Assembly (NCBI GenBank): GCA_963801105.1
Contig: CAWDDH010000003.1
Location: 2,356,001-2,420,000, forward strand
Length of the DNA: 64,000 bases
Direction: 5' to 3'
Origin: JAENVU01 sp963801105
GTDB taxonomy: Bacteria > Actinomycetota > Acidimicrobiia > IMCC26256 > JAENVU01
Below are positions 41,762-51,422 of this stretch, piece by piece; within the stretch, counting starts at the first letter, position 1; each line of letters begins with the position of its first letter. Below the pieces are notes generated by a model, which did not search any database, was not told where the DNA came from, and worked only from the letters and a program-made list of their open reading frames with translations. Both the position numbers and the translations under genes were made by a program.

Positions 41762-42991
41762 GCGCGCCGCCGATCCTGCACCTCGACCTCGACGCGTTCT
41801 ACGCGTCGGTGGAGCAGCGCGAGCGTCCGGAGCTGCGCGGACGGCCCGTGATCGTCGGCGGGCTCGGCGGCCGCGGCGTGGTGGCCGCCGCGAGCTACGA
41901 GGCACGTGCGGTCGGCGTGCACAGCGCCATGCCGATGGCGCGCGCCCGGCGGGCGTGCCCGGACGCGGCGTTCGTGGCCCCCCGGCTGGACCTCTACGCC
42001 GAGGTGAGTCGCGAGGTGATGGCGATACTGCGGTCGGCGACGCCCCTCGTCGAGCCCCTGTCGCTCGACGAGGCGTTCCTCGACGTGGCGGGCGCCGAGC
42101 GGCTCCTCGGCTCGGGACCCGACATCGGACGGTGGCTGCGGACCCGGATCCACGACGAGCTGGGACTCGCGGCGTCGGTCGGCGTGGCCGTGACCAAGAT
42201 GTTGGCCAAGATCGCCAGCGACCTCGCGAAGCCGGACGGGATGCTGGTCGTGGAGCCCGGCACCGAGCTCGAGGTCCTGCACCCGCTGCCGGTCGGGCGG
42301 CTGTGGGGGGTCGGCCCGGCGACCCGTCGGCGGCTCGACCGCTACGGCGTGGTCACGATCGGCGACCTCGCCGGGATCCCCGAGGCCACCCTCGTCGCGA
42401 CACTCGGGCCCGCGCTCGGTGCCGAGCTGCACGCCCGGGCGTGGAACCGCGACCCGCGTCCGGTCGAGCCCGAGCGACCGACCAAGTCGGTCGGGCACGA
42501 GGAGACCTTCGCCGTGGACTGCACCGACCGCGCGCGTCTGGGCGCCGACGTGGTGCGCATGGCCGACCTCGTGGCCGCGCGCCTGCGGGCCATCGGCACC
42601 ACGGGGCGTACGGTGCAGCTCAAGGTGCGCTTCCACGACTTCGCGACGATCACGCCGCGCGCAGACGCTGCCGGACCCGACGGACGTCGCCGCGGTGATC
42701 GCCGACGCGGCCCGGGCCCTGCTCGACGCGGTGCGGCTCGGGGAGGGCGTCCGATTGCTCGGCGTGAGCGTGTCCCAGCTCGGCGCGCCCGGCGCGGTCC
42801 AGGGCCGGCTCGACCTCGACGACCCGGTGCCGGCGACGTCGCCCGAGCGGGCCGCGCTCGAACGGACGGTGGACGCGGTCCGGGCGCGCTTCGGGGAGGA
42901 CGCCGTCGGTCGCGCCGCGTCGGTCGAGCATGGTCGGGTCCGGACCGGGCGTCGTGGCAGCCTCTGGGGCCCCGACCCCGAAGGAGCCTGA
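41758..42991 (+). CDS. dinB: DNA polymerase IV (Y-family), frame broken by +1
   Basis: GTG 41758 overlaps the NUDIX stop. The palm domain has ILHLDLDAFYASVEQRERPE (metal-binding Asp) and EPLSLDEAFLDVAGAERLL (second Asp-Glu). The helix-hairpin-helix region (LPVGRLWGVGPATRRRLDRY) and little-finger domain follow. An extra C near 42655 breaks the frame in the little finger; correction restores ITRAQTLPDPTDVAAVIADA and the end at 42991, about 410 residues. It is an error-prone, damage-tolerant polymerase. The start region lacks a visible SOS box. Confidence 0.9.
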
Positions 42992-42992
42992 C

Positions 42993-44048
42993 GTGCAGCG
43001 GATCGCCCTCATCGGATGTGGCCACATCGGCACGGTCCACTCGTACGCGATCGCGCAGCTCGCGCGGGCCGGACTGGTCGACGCCGCGATCACCTCGACG
43101 TTCGATCCCGACCGCGAGCGGGCCGAGCGCATCGCCACGCACCACGGCGCGACGGCGCACACGGACCTCGGTGCCGCGCTCGACGACGTCGACGTGGTCT
43201 GGATCTGCACCTGGACGGACGGGCACCGGGCTGCGGTCGACGCCGCGGTCGACCGCGGGATCGCGGTGTTCTGCGAGAAGCCGCTCGCCCCGACCATCGA
43301 GGGGTGCCGGGCGATCGCGGACCGGTTGCGGGGGCACCCCCACCGCGTCGGCCTCGTGCTGCGGACCGCACCGGTGTTCGCACGCTTCGCCGACGCCGTC
43401 GCGACCGGCACCTACGGCCGCCCGATGGCGATGATCTTCCGGGACGACCAGTACTTCCCGATCCAGGGGATGTACGGCTCCACGTGGCGCAAGGACGCGA
43501 CGAAATCCGGCGGCGGGACGCTCATCGAACACTCGATCCACGACGTCGACGTCATGCAGTGGATCCTCGGCCCGGCCACCGCGGTCAGTGCGGCCACCGC
43601 CTCGACGTTCGGCTACCCCGGGATCGAGGACGTCGCCGCGCTGCGCCTCGACCTCGCGAGCGGCGCCGCGGCCACCCTGACCAGCGTCTGGCACCAGGTC
43701 CTGAGCCGGCCCTCGACCCGGCGGCTGGAGCTGTTCTGCGAGGACGCCCTGCTCTGGACCGAGGACGACTACCTCGGCCCGGTCCACGTCGAGACCTCGG
43801 ACGGCGCCGAGGCTCTCACGGCGCCGCCGCCGGAGTGGATCGACCGGCTCACGGTCCCCGAGGTCCACGCCACGTCCGTCGCCCAGTACGCCGAGCCCGC
43901 GAAGGCCTTCCTCGACGCCGTGGCCGGGCGCGACGGGTTCGGGCCCCCCGGGGCGGACGAGGCCCTGGCCGCCCACGAGGTGGTGGATGCGGCCTACCGG
44001 TCGGCCGCGGCCGGGGGCGCGGTGACGCCCGTGGCCTCCGCGCGTTGA
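42993..44048 (+). CDS. Gfo/Idh/MocA-family oxidoreductase, 351 aa
   Basis: GTG 42993 starts VQRIALIGCGHIGTVHSYAI, the NAD(P)-binding Rossmann motif. The conserved catalytic EKP is in FCEKPLAPTIEGCRAIADRL. The C-terminal domain carries GGGTLIEHSIHDVDVMQWIL, with the active-site His region typical of myo-inositol dehydrogenase-like enzymes. The family oxidises or reduces sugar or inositol-type alcohols. It starts 1 bp after the polymerase stop. The substrate cannot be named from the sequence. Confidence 0.88.
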   Translation: MQRIALIGCGHIGTVHSYAIAQLARAGLVDAAITSTFDPDRERAERIATHHGATAHTDLGAALDDVDVVWICTWTDGHRAAVDAAVDRGIAVFCEKPLAPTIEGCRAIADRLRGHPHRVGLVLRTAPVFARFADAVATGTYGRPMAMIFRDDQYFPIQGMYGSTWRKDATKSGGGTLIEHSIHDVDVMQWILGPATAVSAATASTFGYPGIEDVAALRLDLASGAAATLTSVWHQVLSRPSTRRLELFCEDALLWTEDDYLGPVHVETSDGAEALTAPPPEWIDRLTVPEVHATSVAQYAEPAKAFLDAVAGRDGFGPPGADEALAAHEVVDAAYRSAAAGGAVTPVASAR

Positions 44049-44079
44049 GAGGGTGCTCCAGGTGCGCGAAGATTGGCCG

Positions 44080-44457
44080 ATGCCGCTTTCCGAAGAAGAG
44101 CTGCGGATCCTTCAGGAGATCGAGGCCAATCTCACCGCGACCGATCCCGGTCTGGTGCAGCAGGTCTCCGAGACCACCCTGTACCGGCACGCCGCGCGAT
44201 CGATCAAGTGGGCGATCTTCGGATTCGTCGTGGGCCTGGCGCTGCTCGTGGCGACCTTCACCAAGGTGCTCGTCCTCGGCTTCATCGGGTTCCTCATCAT
44301 GCTGGGATCGCTGCTCGTGATCGAGCGCAACGCCCGCAAGCTCGGCCGGGCCGGGATGGACACGCTGACCACCTCGTTCCGTGAGGGTTCGATCGGCGGG
44401 TTGGTCGGCAACTCCGGCCGCTGGTGGCGGGAGCGGTTCCGCCGCGACGAGCACTGA
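44080..44457 (+). CDS. DUF3040 membrane protein, 125 aa
   Basis: ATG 44080 (MPLSEEELRILQEIEANLTA) is the normal DUF3040 start; an upstream GTG at 44054 would add nine unrelated residues. Two hydrophobic segments follow (WAIFGFVVGLALLVATFTKV; VLVLGFIGFLIMLGSLLVIE). The protein is small and ends with a charged tail. DUF3040 proteins are actinobacterial membrane proteins, often near the cell-division locus, with unknown function. Convergent with the transglutaminase gene, ending 1 bp apart. Confidence 0.85.
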   Translation: MPLSEEELRILQEIEANLTATDPGLVQQVSETTLYRHAARSIKWAIFGFVVGLALLVATFTKVLVLGFIGFLIMLGSLLVIERNARKLGRAGMDTLTTSFREGSIGGLVGNSGRWWRERFRRDEH

Positions 44458-46719
44458 TCAGGCGTCGTCGGGCGCCGGCGGCGCCGCCCCGAACGTCGCC
44501 TGCACGAGCTGACGCGCCCGCTTCGGCGCCGGGGTCTCGGCCCGCAGCGCCTCCCGCACCGCCTCGGCCGCGGTCCAGGCGCGCGTCGGTGCCTCGGCGT
44601 CGGGGACCCGCCCGGAGAACTCCTGCTCCGCGTGCAGCTCGGCGAGGTCACGCAGCGCAGGAAGCGCGCCGCGTGGCACGCCGCGACGGTCGAGCGACCG
44701 GATCTGCTCCGCGGGCGTGAGCGCCGGCGACGGCGGGTAGCCGGCCCGGGCACACTCGTCGAGCGTCTCGCTCCACGCACCGCCGATGCGGTGCGCGGGA
44801 TCGGGGGCCCGCCGGCGCCGTGATCGGCGGCGTCGGGGTCCGAGCAGGCGCAGCAGGGCCCAGACCGCGGCGAAGACCCCGGCCGCGGCGAGGAGCACGA
44901 CGAGCAGGATCGTGCGCACGCTCCAGCCGGATCCACCCGTGCCCGATCCGGTCGAGATCAACGGGTCGGACTCCCGGACACGGGGCGTGCCGGTCGAGGG
45001 TCGGCCGGTGCTCGTGGCGGACGTGTCCGGCGCGGTGGTCGGCGTCGTGGTGGTGGCGGTGCCCGTCGAGCCCGTTGCCGGGCGGAGGTCCGCCTGGCCC
45101 GGGAGCGGACCGGCCGGGGTCGGGTCGAAGGTCCTCCAGCCGAGGCCGGCGAAGTACACCTCGACCCACGCGTGGGCGTCGCGGCCGTGCACGACGTACT
45201 CGTCGTTGAGCTCGTCGTAGGTCCCGGGGGTGAATCCGACCACGACGCGGGTCGGGAGGCCGGCGGCCCGTCCGAAGGCCGCGAACGTCGCGGCGAACTG
45301 CTGGCAGAAGCCGCGACGGGTGCGCAGGAACGTGTCGATGGCGTCGGTCCCGTCGCCCAGTCTCGGGTCGAGGTCGTACGTGAAGGCACCGTCGGTGAAG
45401 AAGTCGCGGAGCGCGACCGCCCGGTCCCACGGCGTCGCCGCGTCGCGGACGATCGCGTTGATGACCCCCTGGTGGGCCTCGAGGAATCCCGACGGCAGCG
45501 CGAGGGCGCCGCCGACGCTCGCGGGCAATCGCCCGGTCGCGGTCGCGATGATCTCGGCGGGCGTGGGGGGCTGCTCGACGAGCGACTGCACCTGGTAGTC
45601 GAGCCCGGTGACCTGGCTCGGCGCCACGAGGGTCAGCGACTCGGGGATGGCCTTGGCGTCGGTCACGGTGGTGCTGACCGGCCGGTAGGCGGCCGGGAGC
45701 CAGCGGTCCGACAGGGACGAAATCGTGTAGTGCTGGCGGACGGCGTCGCGTCGGACCCGGTTCGGGAACAGCGTGGCGGCGTCCCGTGCCTCGCTGGTGA
45801 GGCTCCACGTCGTGCCGTTGAAGCGATCGAGGGCCACGAGGCGCCACGACAGGCGCTCGGACGACTGCACGCGGAACAGCTCGACGTTGGTGCGCTCCCG
45901 CAGGCGGGCCCGGAGGTCGACCAGCGGGCTGATGCTCGTGTAGTCGTCGAACCCGCCGCCACCGGAGCCCCCGCTCGCGTTGCGGTACCGCAGCAGCGGC
46001 GGGTTGTCGACCCCGGGCACGAGCGGCGTGATCACCAGGGCGGCGAGCAGCGCGATCCCGCCCACCGCCGCGGCGCTGCGGATCGTGGCCGCGTCGGACG
46101 AGAGGCGCCGGCCGGTGAACCAGGTCCGGTGCGACTCCACGCGCGCGGCGTTGGCGATCGCGAGCGCGGTGAGTGCCGCGGCGACGTAGACGATGGTGGT
46201 GAGGTAGCGCAGGTGGCCCGAGCCGAGGGTCCCCACGAGCACGAAGACCACGAGGGTCGGCGCGAGCGCGCCGAGGGTGACATCGGGTCGGCGCGCCACC
46301 GCGTCGGCGATCAGGGCCGCCACGGCCACCGCCACGGCACAGAGCAGCACGACGCCCGTGGTCGAGCGCACCGGCGCCACGCCGATCCGGAACACGTGCC
46401 AGCCGACGTCGACGAGGTGGACCATGCGGCCCGCGGTCGCCGGGGTCGGGATGCCGTACGCCGTGGTCTCCCCGGCACTGATCCAGACGAGGGCGATCCC
46501 GGTCGCCAGGGTGGCGAGAGTCGCGGTGGCGAACGTCGACCACGCGCGCATCCGCCCCACTGCACCCACCGTGTGCGGGAGGAGCGCGGCCACGAGCAGC
46601 GTGAGCGCGAACCCGCCGTCGGAGAAGACGCGGGCGAACGCGAACGCGGTCGCGAGGCTCACGAGTGCGAGCGACGCCGAGCGCACGAGCGGGTGACCGA
46701 CGCCGAAGCGGGCGTTCAT
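44458..46719 (-). CDS. TgpA-like membrane transglutaminase (DUF3488 + transglutaminase core), 753 aa
   Basis: ATG 46719 overlaps the DUF58 stop (ATGA); an in-frame Met further upstream lies within DUF58. Six or more hydrophobic segments occupy residues 1-215. The external transglutaminase core has the catalytic Cys in RRGFCQQFAATFAAFGRAAG, His in GRDAHAWVEVYFAGLGWRTF and Asp in FDPTPAGPL. A Thr-rich linker, one C-terminal membrane helix (TILLVVLLAAAGVFAAVWAL) and a DUF4129-like tail complete it. The enzyme would act on proteins or peptides outside the membrane. It is the third gene of a MoxR-DUF58-transglutaminase operon. Confidence 0.9.
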   Translation of the reverse strand: MNARFGVGHPLVRSASLALVSLATAFAFARVFSDGGFALTLLVAALLPHTVGAVGRMRAWSTFATATLATLATGIALVWISAGETTAYGIPTPATAGRMVHLVDVGWHVFRIGVAPVRSTTGVVLLCAVAVAVAALIADAVARRPDVTLGALAPTLVVFVLVGTLGSGHLRYLTTIVYVAAALTALAIANAARVESHRTWFTGRRLSSDAATIRSAAAVGGIALLAALVITPLVPGVDNPPLLRYRNASGGSGGGGFDDYTSISPLVDLRARLRERTNVELFRVQSSERLSWRLVALDRFNGTTWSLTSEARDAATLFPNRVRRDAVRQHYTISSLSDRWLPAAYRPVSTTVTDAKAIPESLTLVAPSQVTGLDYQVQSLVEQPPTPAEIIATATGRLPASVGGALALPSGFLEAHQGVINAIVRDAATPWDRAVALRDFFTDGAFTYDLDPRLGDGTDAIDTFLRTRRGFCQQFAATFAAFGRAAGLPTRVVVGFTPGTYDELNDEYVVHGRDAHAWVEVYFAGLGWRTFDPTPAGPLPGQADLRPATGSTGTATTTTPTTAPDTSATSTGRPSTGTPRVRESDPLISTGSGTGGSGWSVRTILLVVLLAAAGVFAAVWALLRLLGPRRRRSRRRRAPDPAHRIGGAWSETLDECARAGYPPSPALTPAEQIRSLDRRGVPRGALPALRDLAELHAEQEFSGRVPDAEAPTRAWTAAEAVREALRAETPAPKRARQLVQATFGAAPPAPDDA

Positions 46720-47888
46720 GCGATCCCGCGCCGACGGGTGTCCCGGCGGGTCGCCATCACGGTGTTCCACGACGTCGCCAGGGCGCCGGGCCGGCCGTCG
46801 ACGACGCGGACGCCCCCGGTCGGCGTGGGCTGGTCATCGTCGCAGACGACGAGCACGAGCGTCGTCCCGGGTGCGGCGAGGCGGGCGAAGCCGACTCGGT
46901 CCTCCGGTGCGCCGGTGACCACGACCACGAGACCCTGCTGGCCGCGCGGCACGTCCCCGGGAGCGCCCCGCACCTCGGGCTCGATCACCGCGAGTTCGTC
47001 GAGCAGGCGATCGGGACGATGGATGCCCGCGCCTCCCAGTGGCCGGCCGCTCGTGGTCGCGACGTCGCACACACGGTTCGTGCGCCGCAGCCGGAGCGCG
47101 ATCGACGCCAGCGCCTCGATTGCCTCCTCGTAGCCGCCGCCGCGGTAGGACCCAGCCCGATTGTCGAGCAGGATCGTCGCGTGCGGCTGCCACGCGGACT
47201 CGTCGTCGCGCACCTTCAGGTCGCCCGTGCGCGCCGAGGTCCGCCAGTGCACCCGCCGGAGGTCGTCGCCCGTCTGGTAGTCGCGGAGCGAGAGGAACTC
47301 GTCGTGCGCCGGGGAGGGGACGGGCAGGAGCGCCCGTTGCTGCACGCGGGCGCGCCGGCGCGCCGGCGCGGACGGCGTCGCCCGGAGGTCGTGCACGCGG
47401 GGCCGGACCACGAGGTCCTCGCCGGCACCCACCCGGAAGGAGCGCATCGCGAGCCCGAAGGGATCACCCACGCCGACGACCAGCGGCCCGACGTGGAAGC
47501 GTCCCCGGCGGTCGGTCGGGATGCGGTACGCGGCCCGGGCCCGCTGGCCGCGCTCGAGGGCCGGGGCGAGAAAGCGCGCCGCGCGCCTGCCGTCGTCGAA
47601 GACGTCGGTGAGCGTCGTCTGGGGCGCGGGTGCGTGGGCGCGCAGTTCGAGATCGACGCGCGCCTCGGCGCCGACGTGGATCGGGAGGGGCCGGATCTCA
47701 CGACGGATCGAGATGGGCACGCTCCGGCTGCGGGTCCAGAGCGCGGCACCGACGATGAGCCCCCCGGAGCAGAGCCCGAGGGTCGTCAACTCGACGGTCC
47801 CGAGGAGACGCCCCGCGACGAGCAACCCGAGGGTGGCCCCGAGCAGCGACCAGCCCCGCCGGGTCAGGGTCGCGGTGCGTCCCCTCAC
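46716..47888 (-). CDS. DUF58 domain protein, 390 aa
   Basis: ATG 47888 starts MRGRTATLTRRGWSLLGATL, with two membrane helices near residues 14-48. The DUF58 core is FLSLRDYQTGDDLRRVHWRT and SARTGDLKVRDDESAWQPHA, followed by a von Willebrand-A-like end with the DNRAG metal-site segment. DUF58 proteins pair with MoxR ATPases and membrane transglutaminases, as here. The role is thought to be assembly or maturation of a surface complex, but the function is not demonstrated. Confidence 0.9.
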   Translation of the reverse strand: MRGRTATLTRRGWSLLGATLGLLVAGRLLGTVELTTLGLCSGGLIVGAALWTRSRSVPISIRREIRPLPIHVGAEARVDLELRAHAPAPQTTLTDVFDDGRRAARFLAPALERGQRARAAYRIPTDRRGRFHVGPLVVGVGDPFGLAMRSFRVGAGEDLVVRPRVHDLRATPSAPARRRARVQQRALLPVPSPAHDEFLSLRDYQTGDDLRRVHWRTSARTGDLKVRDDESAWQPHATILLDNRAGSYRGGGYEEAIEALASIALRLRRTNRVCDVATTSGRPLGGAGIHRPDRLLDELAVIEPEVRGAPGDVPRGQQGLVVVVTGAPEDRVGFARLAAPGTTLVLVVCDDDQPTPTGGVRVVDGRPGALATSWNTVMATRRDTRRRGIA

Positions 47889-47891
47889 CGA

Positions 47892-48827
<936 letters not shown>

Positions 48828-48851
48828 CGGGACCTCCTCAGGGACCGCAGC

Positions 48852-48878
48852 ATTGTACGGAGCCCACCCCACTACGGT
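48852..48878. promoter_or_regulatory. Divergent promoters for moxR and the small protein gene
   Basis: On the minus strand TACAAT (48857-48852) is a consensus -10 for moxR. On the plus strand TACGGT (48873-48878) lies 8 nt before GTG 48887, matching a leaderless transcript. Confidence 0.6.
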
Positions 48879-48886
48879 TCCGCGTC

Positions 48887-49159
48887 GTGGCCGAGCACCG
48901 ATCCCGCCCCCGACCCCGGAGCGCGTTCGGTCCCGCCGCCCTCGGCGGATTGGTCCGCCGTCCGGGCCTCTGGCTCACCGCGCTGCGCCAGGCCGGTCGG
49001 CTCGCGCCACCCCGCTGGTGGCGCCGGCCGCCGTTCCTGCCGCTCCCGGACCCGGAGTACCTGCGGTTCCGGCTCGAGACCCAGTACGGCGCGACGGGTC
49101 GGATCGAGCCCGAAGACCTCGTGGTGTACCTGGAGTGGTGCCGCGACGCCGATCGGTAG
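48887..49159 (+). CDS. Conserved small actinobacterial protein, 90 aa
   Basis: GTG 48887 is leaderless (TACGGT 8 nt upstream). The product has a basic N-terminus, a hydrophobic aromatic stretch (RPGLWLTALRQAGRLAPPRW), and a conserved C-terminal block (FLPLPDPEYLRFRLETQYGA with EDLVVYLEWCR). I recall this C-terminal block from small hypothetical proteins across actinobacteria. No membrane helix is predicted with confidence. It lies just upstream of an HNH nuclease and the division cluster. Function is unknown. Confidence 0.7.
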   Translation: MAEHRSRPRPRSAFGPAALGGLVRRPGLWLTALRQAGRLAPPRWWRRPPFLPLPDPEYLRFRLETQYGATGRIEPEDLVVYLEWCRDADR

Positions 49160-49162
49160 CAT
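49157..49162 (+). promoter_or_regulatory. Leaderless -10 (TAGCAT) for the HNH gene
   Basis: TAGCAT lies 8 nt before GTG 49171 and overlaps the stop region of the preceding gene. Confidence 0.55.
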
Positions 49163-49170
49163 GTCGCCTC

Positions 49171-49668
49171 GTGCAGCGGACGCTGTTGCTGAACGCCACC
49201 TTCGAACCGCTCGCGGTCGTCTCGAGTCGTCGGGCGGTCGTGCTGGTCCTGAAGGACAAGGCCGAGATCGTGGCGCGCAACGGTGTCACGTTCCGGGCCG
49301 CGACGATGAGCGTCCCCTGCCCGACCGTGATCCGGCTGGTGCACTTCGTCCGGGTGCCGTTTCGCAGCCAGGTGCCGCTGTCGCGGCGGGGCATCTTCGC
49401 CCGGGACAGCCACCGGTGCCAGTACTGCGACCGACCGGCCGAGAACCTCGACCACGTCATCCCGCGTTCGCGCGGCGGTGAGCACAGCTGGGAGAACGTC
49501 GTGGCGTCCTGCCGGCCCTGCAACGCCCGCAAGGAGAACCGGCTCCTCGCCGAGACCGACCTGAAGCTGCGCCGGCGCCCGGTCGCGCCGCACGCCTCGT
49601 GGGTGGTCACCAACGGGGGACCGATCGACCCCGCGTGGGCGCCCTTCCTCGCCAGTCGGGCGAGTTGA
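49171..49668 (+). CDS. HNH endonuclease, 165 aa
   Basis: GTG 49171 starts VQRTLLLNATFEPLAVVSSR. The HNH domain is compact: CQYCDRPAENLDHVIPRSRG, then GGEHSWENVVASCRPCNARK, giving two CxxC zinc knuckles and the catalytic His in LDHVIP. The N-terminal half (VVLVLKDKAEIVA; SVPCPTVIRLVHFV) is typical of this actinobacterial group. Such HNH proteins are widespread single-copy genes near the division cluster, in contrast to the 13E12 type. The DNA target is unknown. Confidence 0.9.
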   Translation: MQRTLLLNATFEPLAVVSSRRAVVLVLKDKAEIVARNGVTFRAATMSVPCPTVIRLVHFVRVPFRSQVPLSRRGIFARDSHRCQYCDRPAENLDHVIPRSRGGEHSWENVVASCRPCNARKENRLLAETDLKLRRRPVAPHASWVVTNGGPIDPAWAPFLASRAS

Positions 49669-49750
49669 GCCCTCCGGGCGCGTCGATTCCCTGATCCGGC
49701 CCACCCAATGCACGGTTCTCGCCCCCGTGTGACGTCCCGGGCGGGCGTGG

Positions 49751-49804
49751 TGGAGGAAAGTGGTGCGAAGTGGGTTGACAAGGAGGATGGTGGAGGCGTA
49801 GGGT
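49751..49804 (+). promoter_or_regulatory. mraZ promoter with MraZ-box repeats
   Basis: TGGAG, TGGTG and TGGGT begin at 49751, 49761 and 49771, exactly 10 nt apart, the spacing of MraZ operator repeats. TTGACA (49775-49780) overlaps the third repeat and is followed 18 nt later by TAGGGT (49799-49804), giving a -35/-10 pair. MraZ bound here would repress its own operon. Confidence 0.75.
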
Positions 49805-49873
49805 GCCCAAGACACGGTTGGGGAGAGCAATCCGGCGGGATCGGGGCGCGCGGACCAGGACTGGAGCAAGGGG

Positions 49874-50317
49874 ATGTCCCTCGGGTTTCTCGGCGAGTAC
49901 CAGCACTCGCTGGATGCCAAGGGACGGGTGATCCTCCCGGTCGAGTTCCGCGAGTCCCTTGCCGACGGGGCGGTCCTCACCCGGGTGCTGGACGGCTGCC
50001 TGGCCGTCTACAACGAGGGGGAGTTCGAGGTGTTGGCCGAGAAGGTACGGGGGAGCGCGAGGCAGGGGCCGCGACAGCGGCAGGCCGCCCGGGCCTGGTT
50101 CTCGTCCGCTCGCCACTTCGTCCCCGACAAGCAGGGCCGATTCGCCATCCCGCAGCCGCTGCGCGAGTTCGCGCGGCTCGAGCGCGACGTGATGGTCCTC
50201 GGCGTGGACAACCGGGTCGAGCTCTGGAACCCGGTCCGGTGGCGCGAGGTGGAGGCCGACGCTCAGGCCGACATCCAGAGCGGCGGCGCCGGTCTCGACG
50301 ACATCGGCTTCATCTAG
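49874..50317 (+). CDS. mraZ: Transcriptional regulator MraZ, 147 aa
   Basis: ATG 49874 starts MSLGFLGEYQHSLDAKGRVI. The two AbrB-like swapped-hairpin domains are present, each with the signature DAKGRVILPVEFRE (first) and DKQGRFAIPQPLREFARLER (second). MraZ forms a ring that binds repeats upstream of the division cluster and represses it. The protein has normal length with a short Gly-rich C-terminal extension. It is the first gene of the dcw cluster, and matching boxes lie upstream at 49751-49775. Confidence 0.94.
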   Translation: MSLGFLGEYQHSLDAKGRVILPVEFRESLADGAVLTRVLDGCLAVYNEGEFEVLAEKVRGSARQGPRQRQAARAWFSSARHFVPDKQGRFAIPQPLREFARLERDVMVLGVDNRVELWNPVRWREVEADAQADIQSGGAGLDDIGFI

Positions 50318-50489
50318 TTGACAGGCGGGACCGGTCTTCCGGGCCCGTCACCAGCCCCCCGGCCGGCGCGGTCGAAGGCCCCTACTCCGCCCGCTTTTGA
50401 CCGAGCCGTACCCGGGGAGAAATCCGGACGGCACTGACGACCGGGGGGCTGGTGACGGACTCGAAGCCCGAGTCCCGTGAGGGGGAACG
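50318..50489 (+). ncRNA. Structured leader upstream of rsmH, candidate mraW-type RNA element
   Basis: The 172-nt gap between mraZ and rsmH has an 18-nt long-range inverted repeat (50347-50364 with 50439-50456, 17 of 18 pairs), enclosing a weaker nested stem (50369-50377 with 50393-50402). A perfect 7-bp hairpin, GGACTCG (50457-50463) with CGAGTCC (50469-50475), follows directly, leaving the GAGGGGGA ribosome site free. The mraW RNA motif is a known actinobacterial leader upstream of this gene; whether this is a member needs a covariance search. Confidence 0.55.
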
Positions 50490-51422
50490 GTGAGTGAGGC
50501 GTTCGTCCATCGCCCGGTGCTGGGTCGGGAGGTGGTCGAGCTCCTCACTCCGGTACCGACGGGGACCGTCGTCGACGCGACCGTCGGGGGCGGCGGTCAC
50601 GCCGCACTCCTCCTCGAAGCACGACCGGACCTCCGGTTGCTCGGGATCGACCGGGACGACGCTGCCATCGCCGCGTCGACCGTCGCGCTCGAGCGATTCG
50701 GGAATCGGGTCCGGCTGGTTCGGGCGGCATTCGCCGCCATCGGCGACATCGTGGAAGTGGGGGAGGACATCGTGGGAGTGCTCTTCGATCTGGGAGTGAG
50801 CAGTCCGCAGCTGGACCGGTCCGAACGGGGCTTCTCCTACTGGTCGGATGCGCCGCTCGACATGCGCATGGACGTGCGGCAGGAGCTGACCGCGGCGGAG
50901 GTGGTGAACACCTACTCCGAGGCCGAGCTCGCGGGTGTGATCGCCGAGTTCGGCGAGGAGCGCTTCGCCCGACGCGTCGCGGCGGAGATCGTGCGGCGTC
51001 GCCCGCTCGAGACCACCGGCGACCTCGTCGACGCGATCAAGGACGCGATTCCGGCGCCCGCTCGCCGCAAGGGCGGTCACCCCGCCAAGCGCACCTTCCA
51101 GGCGATCCGCATGGAGGTCAACCGTGAGCTGCCCAACCTCCGCGAGGGGCTCGACGACAGCGTCCACCTCCTCACGCCCGGCGGACGCGTGCTCGTGCTC
51201 GCCTACCACTCGCTCGAGGACCGCATCGTGAAGCAGCGCTTCGCCGGCTGGTCGGGGACCGCCCCGGCCCCGGCGACGCCGCGCCACCTGCCGCCTCCGC
51301 CGCGTCCCGAGCCGCTCGTGCGGCTGCTCACCCGCCGCCCCATCCGGCCGAGCGAGGTCGAGGTCGCGACCAATCCGCGCGCCGCGAGCGTGCGTCTGCG
51401 TGCGGTGGAACGACTCGCGTGA
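50490..51422 (+). CDS. rsmH: 16S rRNA m4C1402 methyltransferase RsmH (MraW), 310 aa
   Basis: GTG 50490 starts VSEAFVHRPVLGREVVELLT. The SAM-binding region is DATVGGGGHAALLLEARPDL, with the catalytic-site segment FDLGVSSPQLDRSERGFSYW and C-terminal TFQAIRMEVNRELPNLREGL. RsmH methylates N4 of C1402 in 16S rRNA at the ribosomal P site. It sits after mraZ in the usual order, and its GTGA overlap couples translation to the ftsL gene. A structured leader RNA precedes it. Confidence 0.95.
   Translation: MSEAFVHRPVLGREVVELLTPVPTGTVVDATVGGGGHAALLLEARPDLRLLGIDRDDAAIAASTVALERFGNRVRLVRAAFAAIGDIVEVGEDIVGVLFDLGVSSPQLDRSERGFSYWSDAPLDMRMDVRQELTAAEVVNTYSEAELAGVIAEFGEERFARRVAAEIVRRRPLETTGDLVDAIKDAIPAPARRKGGHPAKRTFQAIRMEVNRELPNLREGLDDSVHLLTPGGRVLVLAYHSLEDRIVKQRFAGWSGTAPAPATPRHLPPPPRPEPLVRLLTRRPIRPSEVEVATNPRAASVRLRAVERLA

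Noticed and set aside
44458..46770. Longer transglutaminase start at 46770
   Set aside because: It would sit in the coding end of the DUF58 gene; the ATGA overlap at 46719 is the better start.
50318..50323. TTGACA as a separate rsmH promoter
   Set aside because: No -10 element lies at 16-19 nt; the following bases are GC-only. The leader is more likely part of the mraZ transcript.
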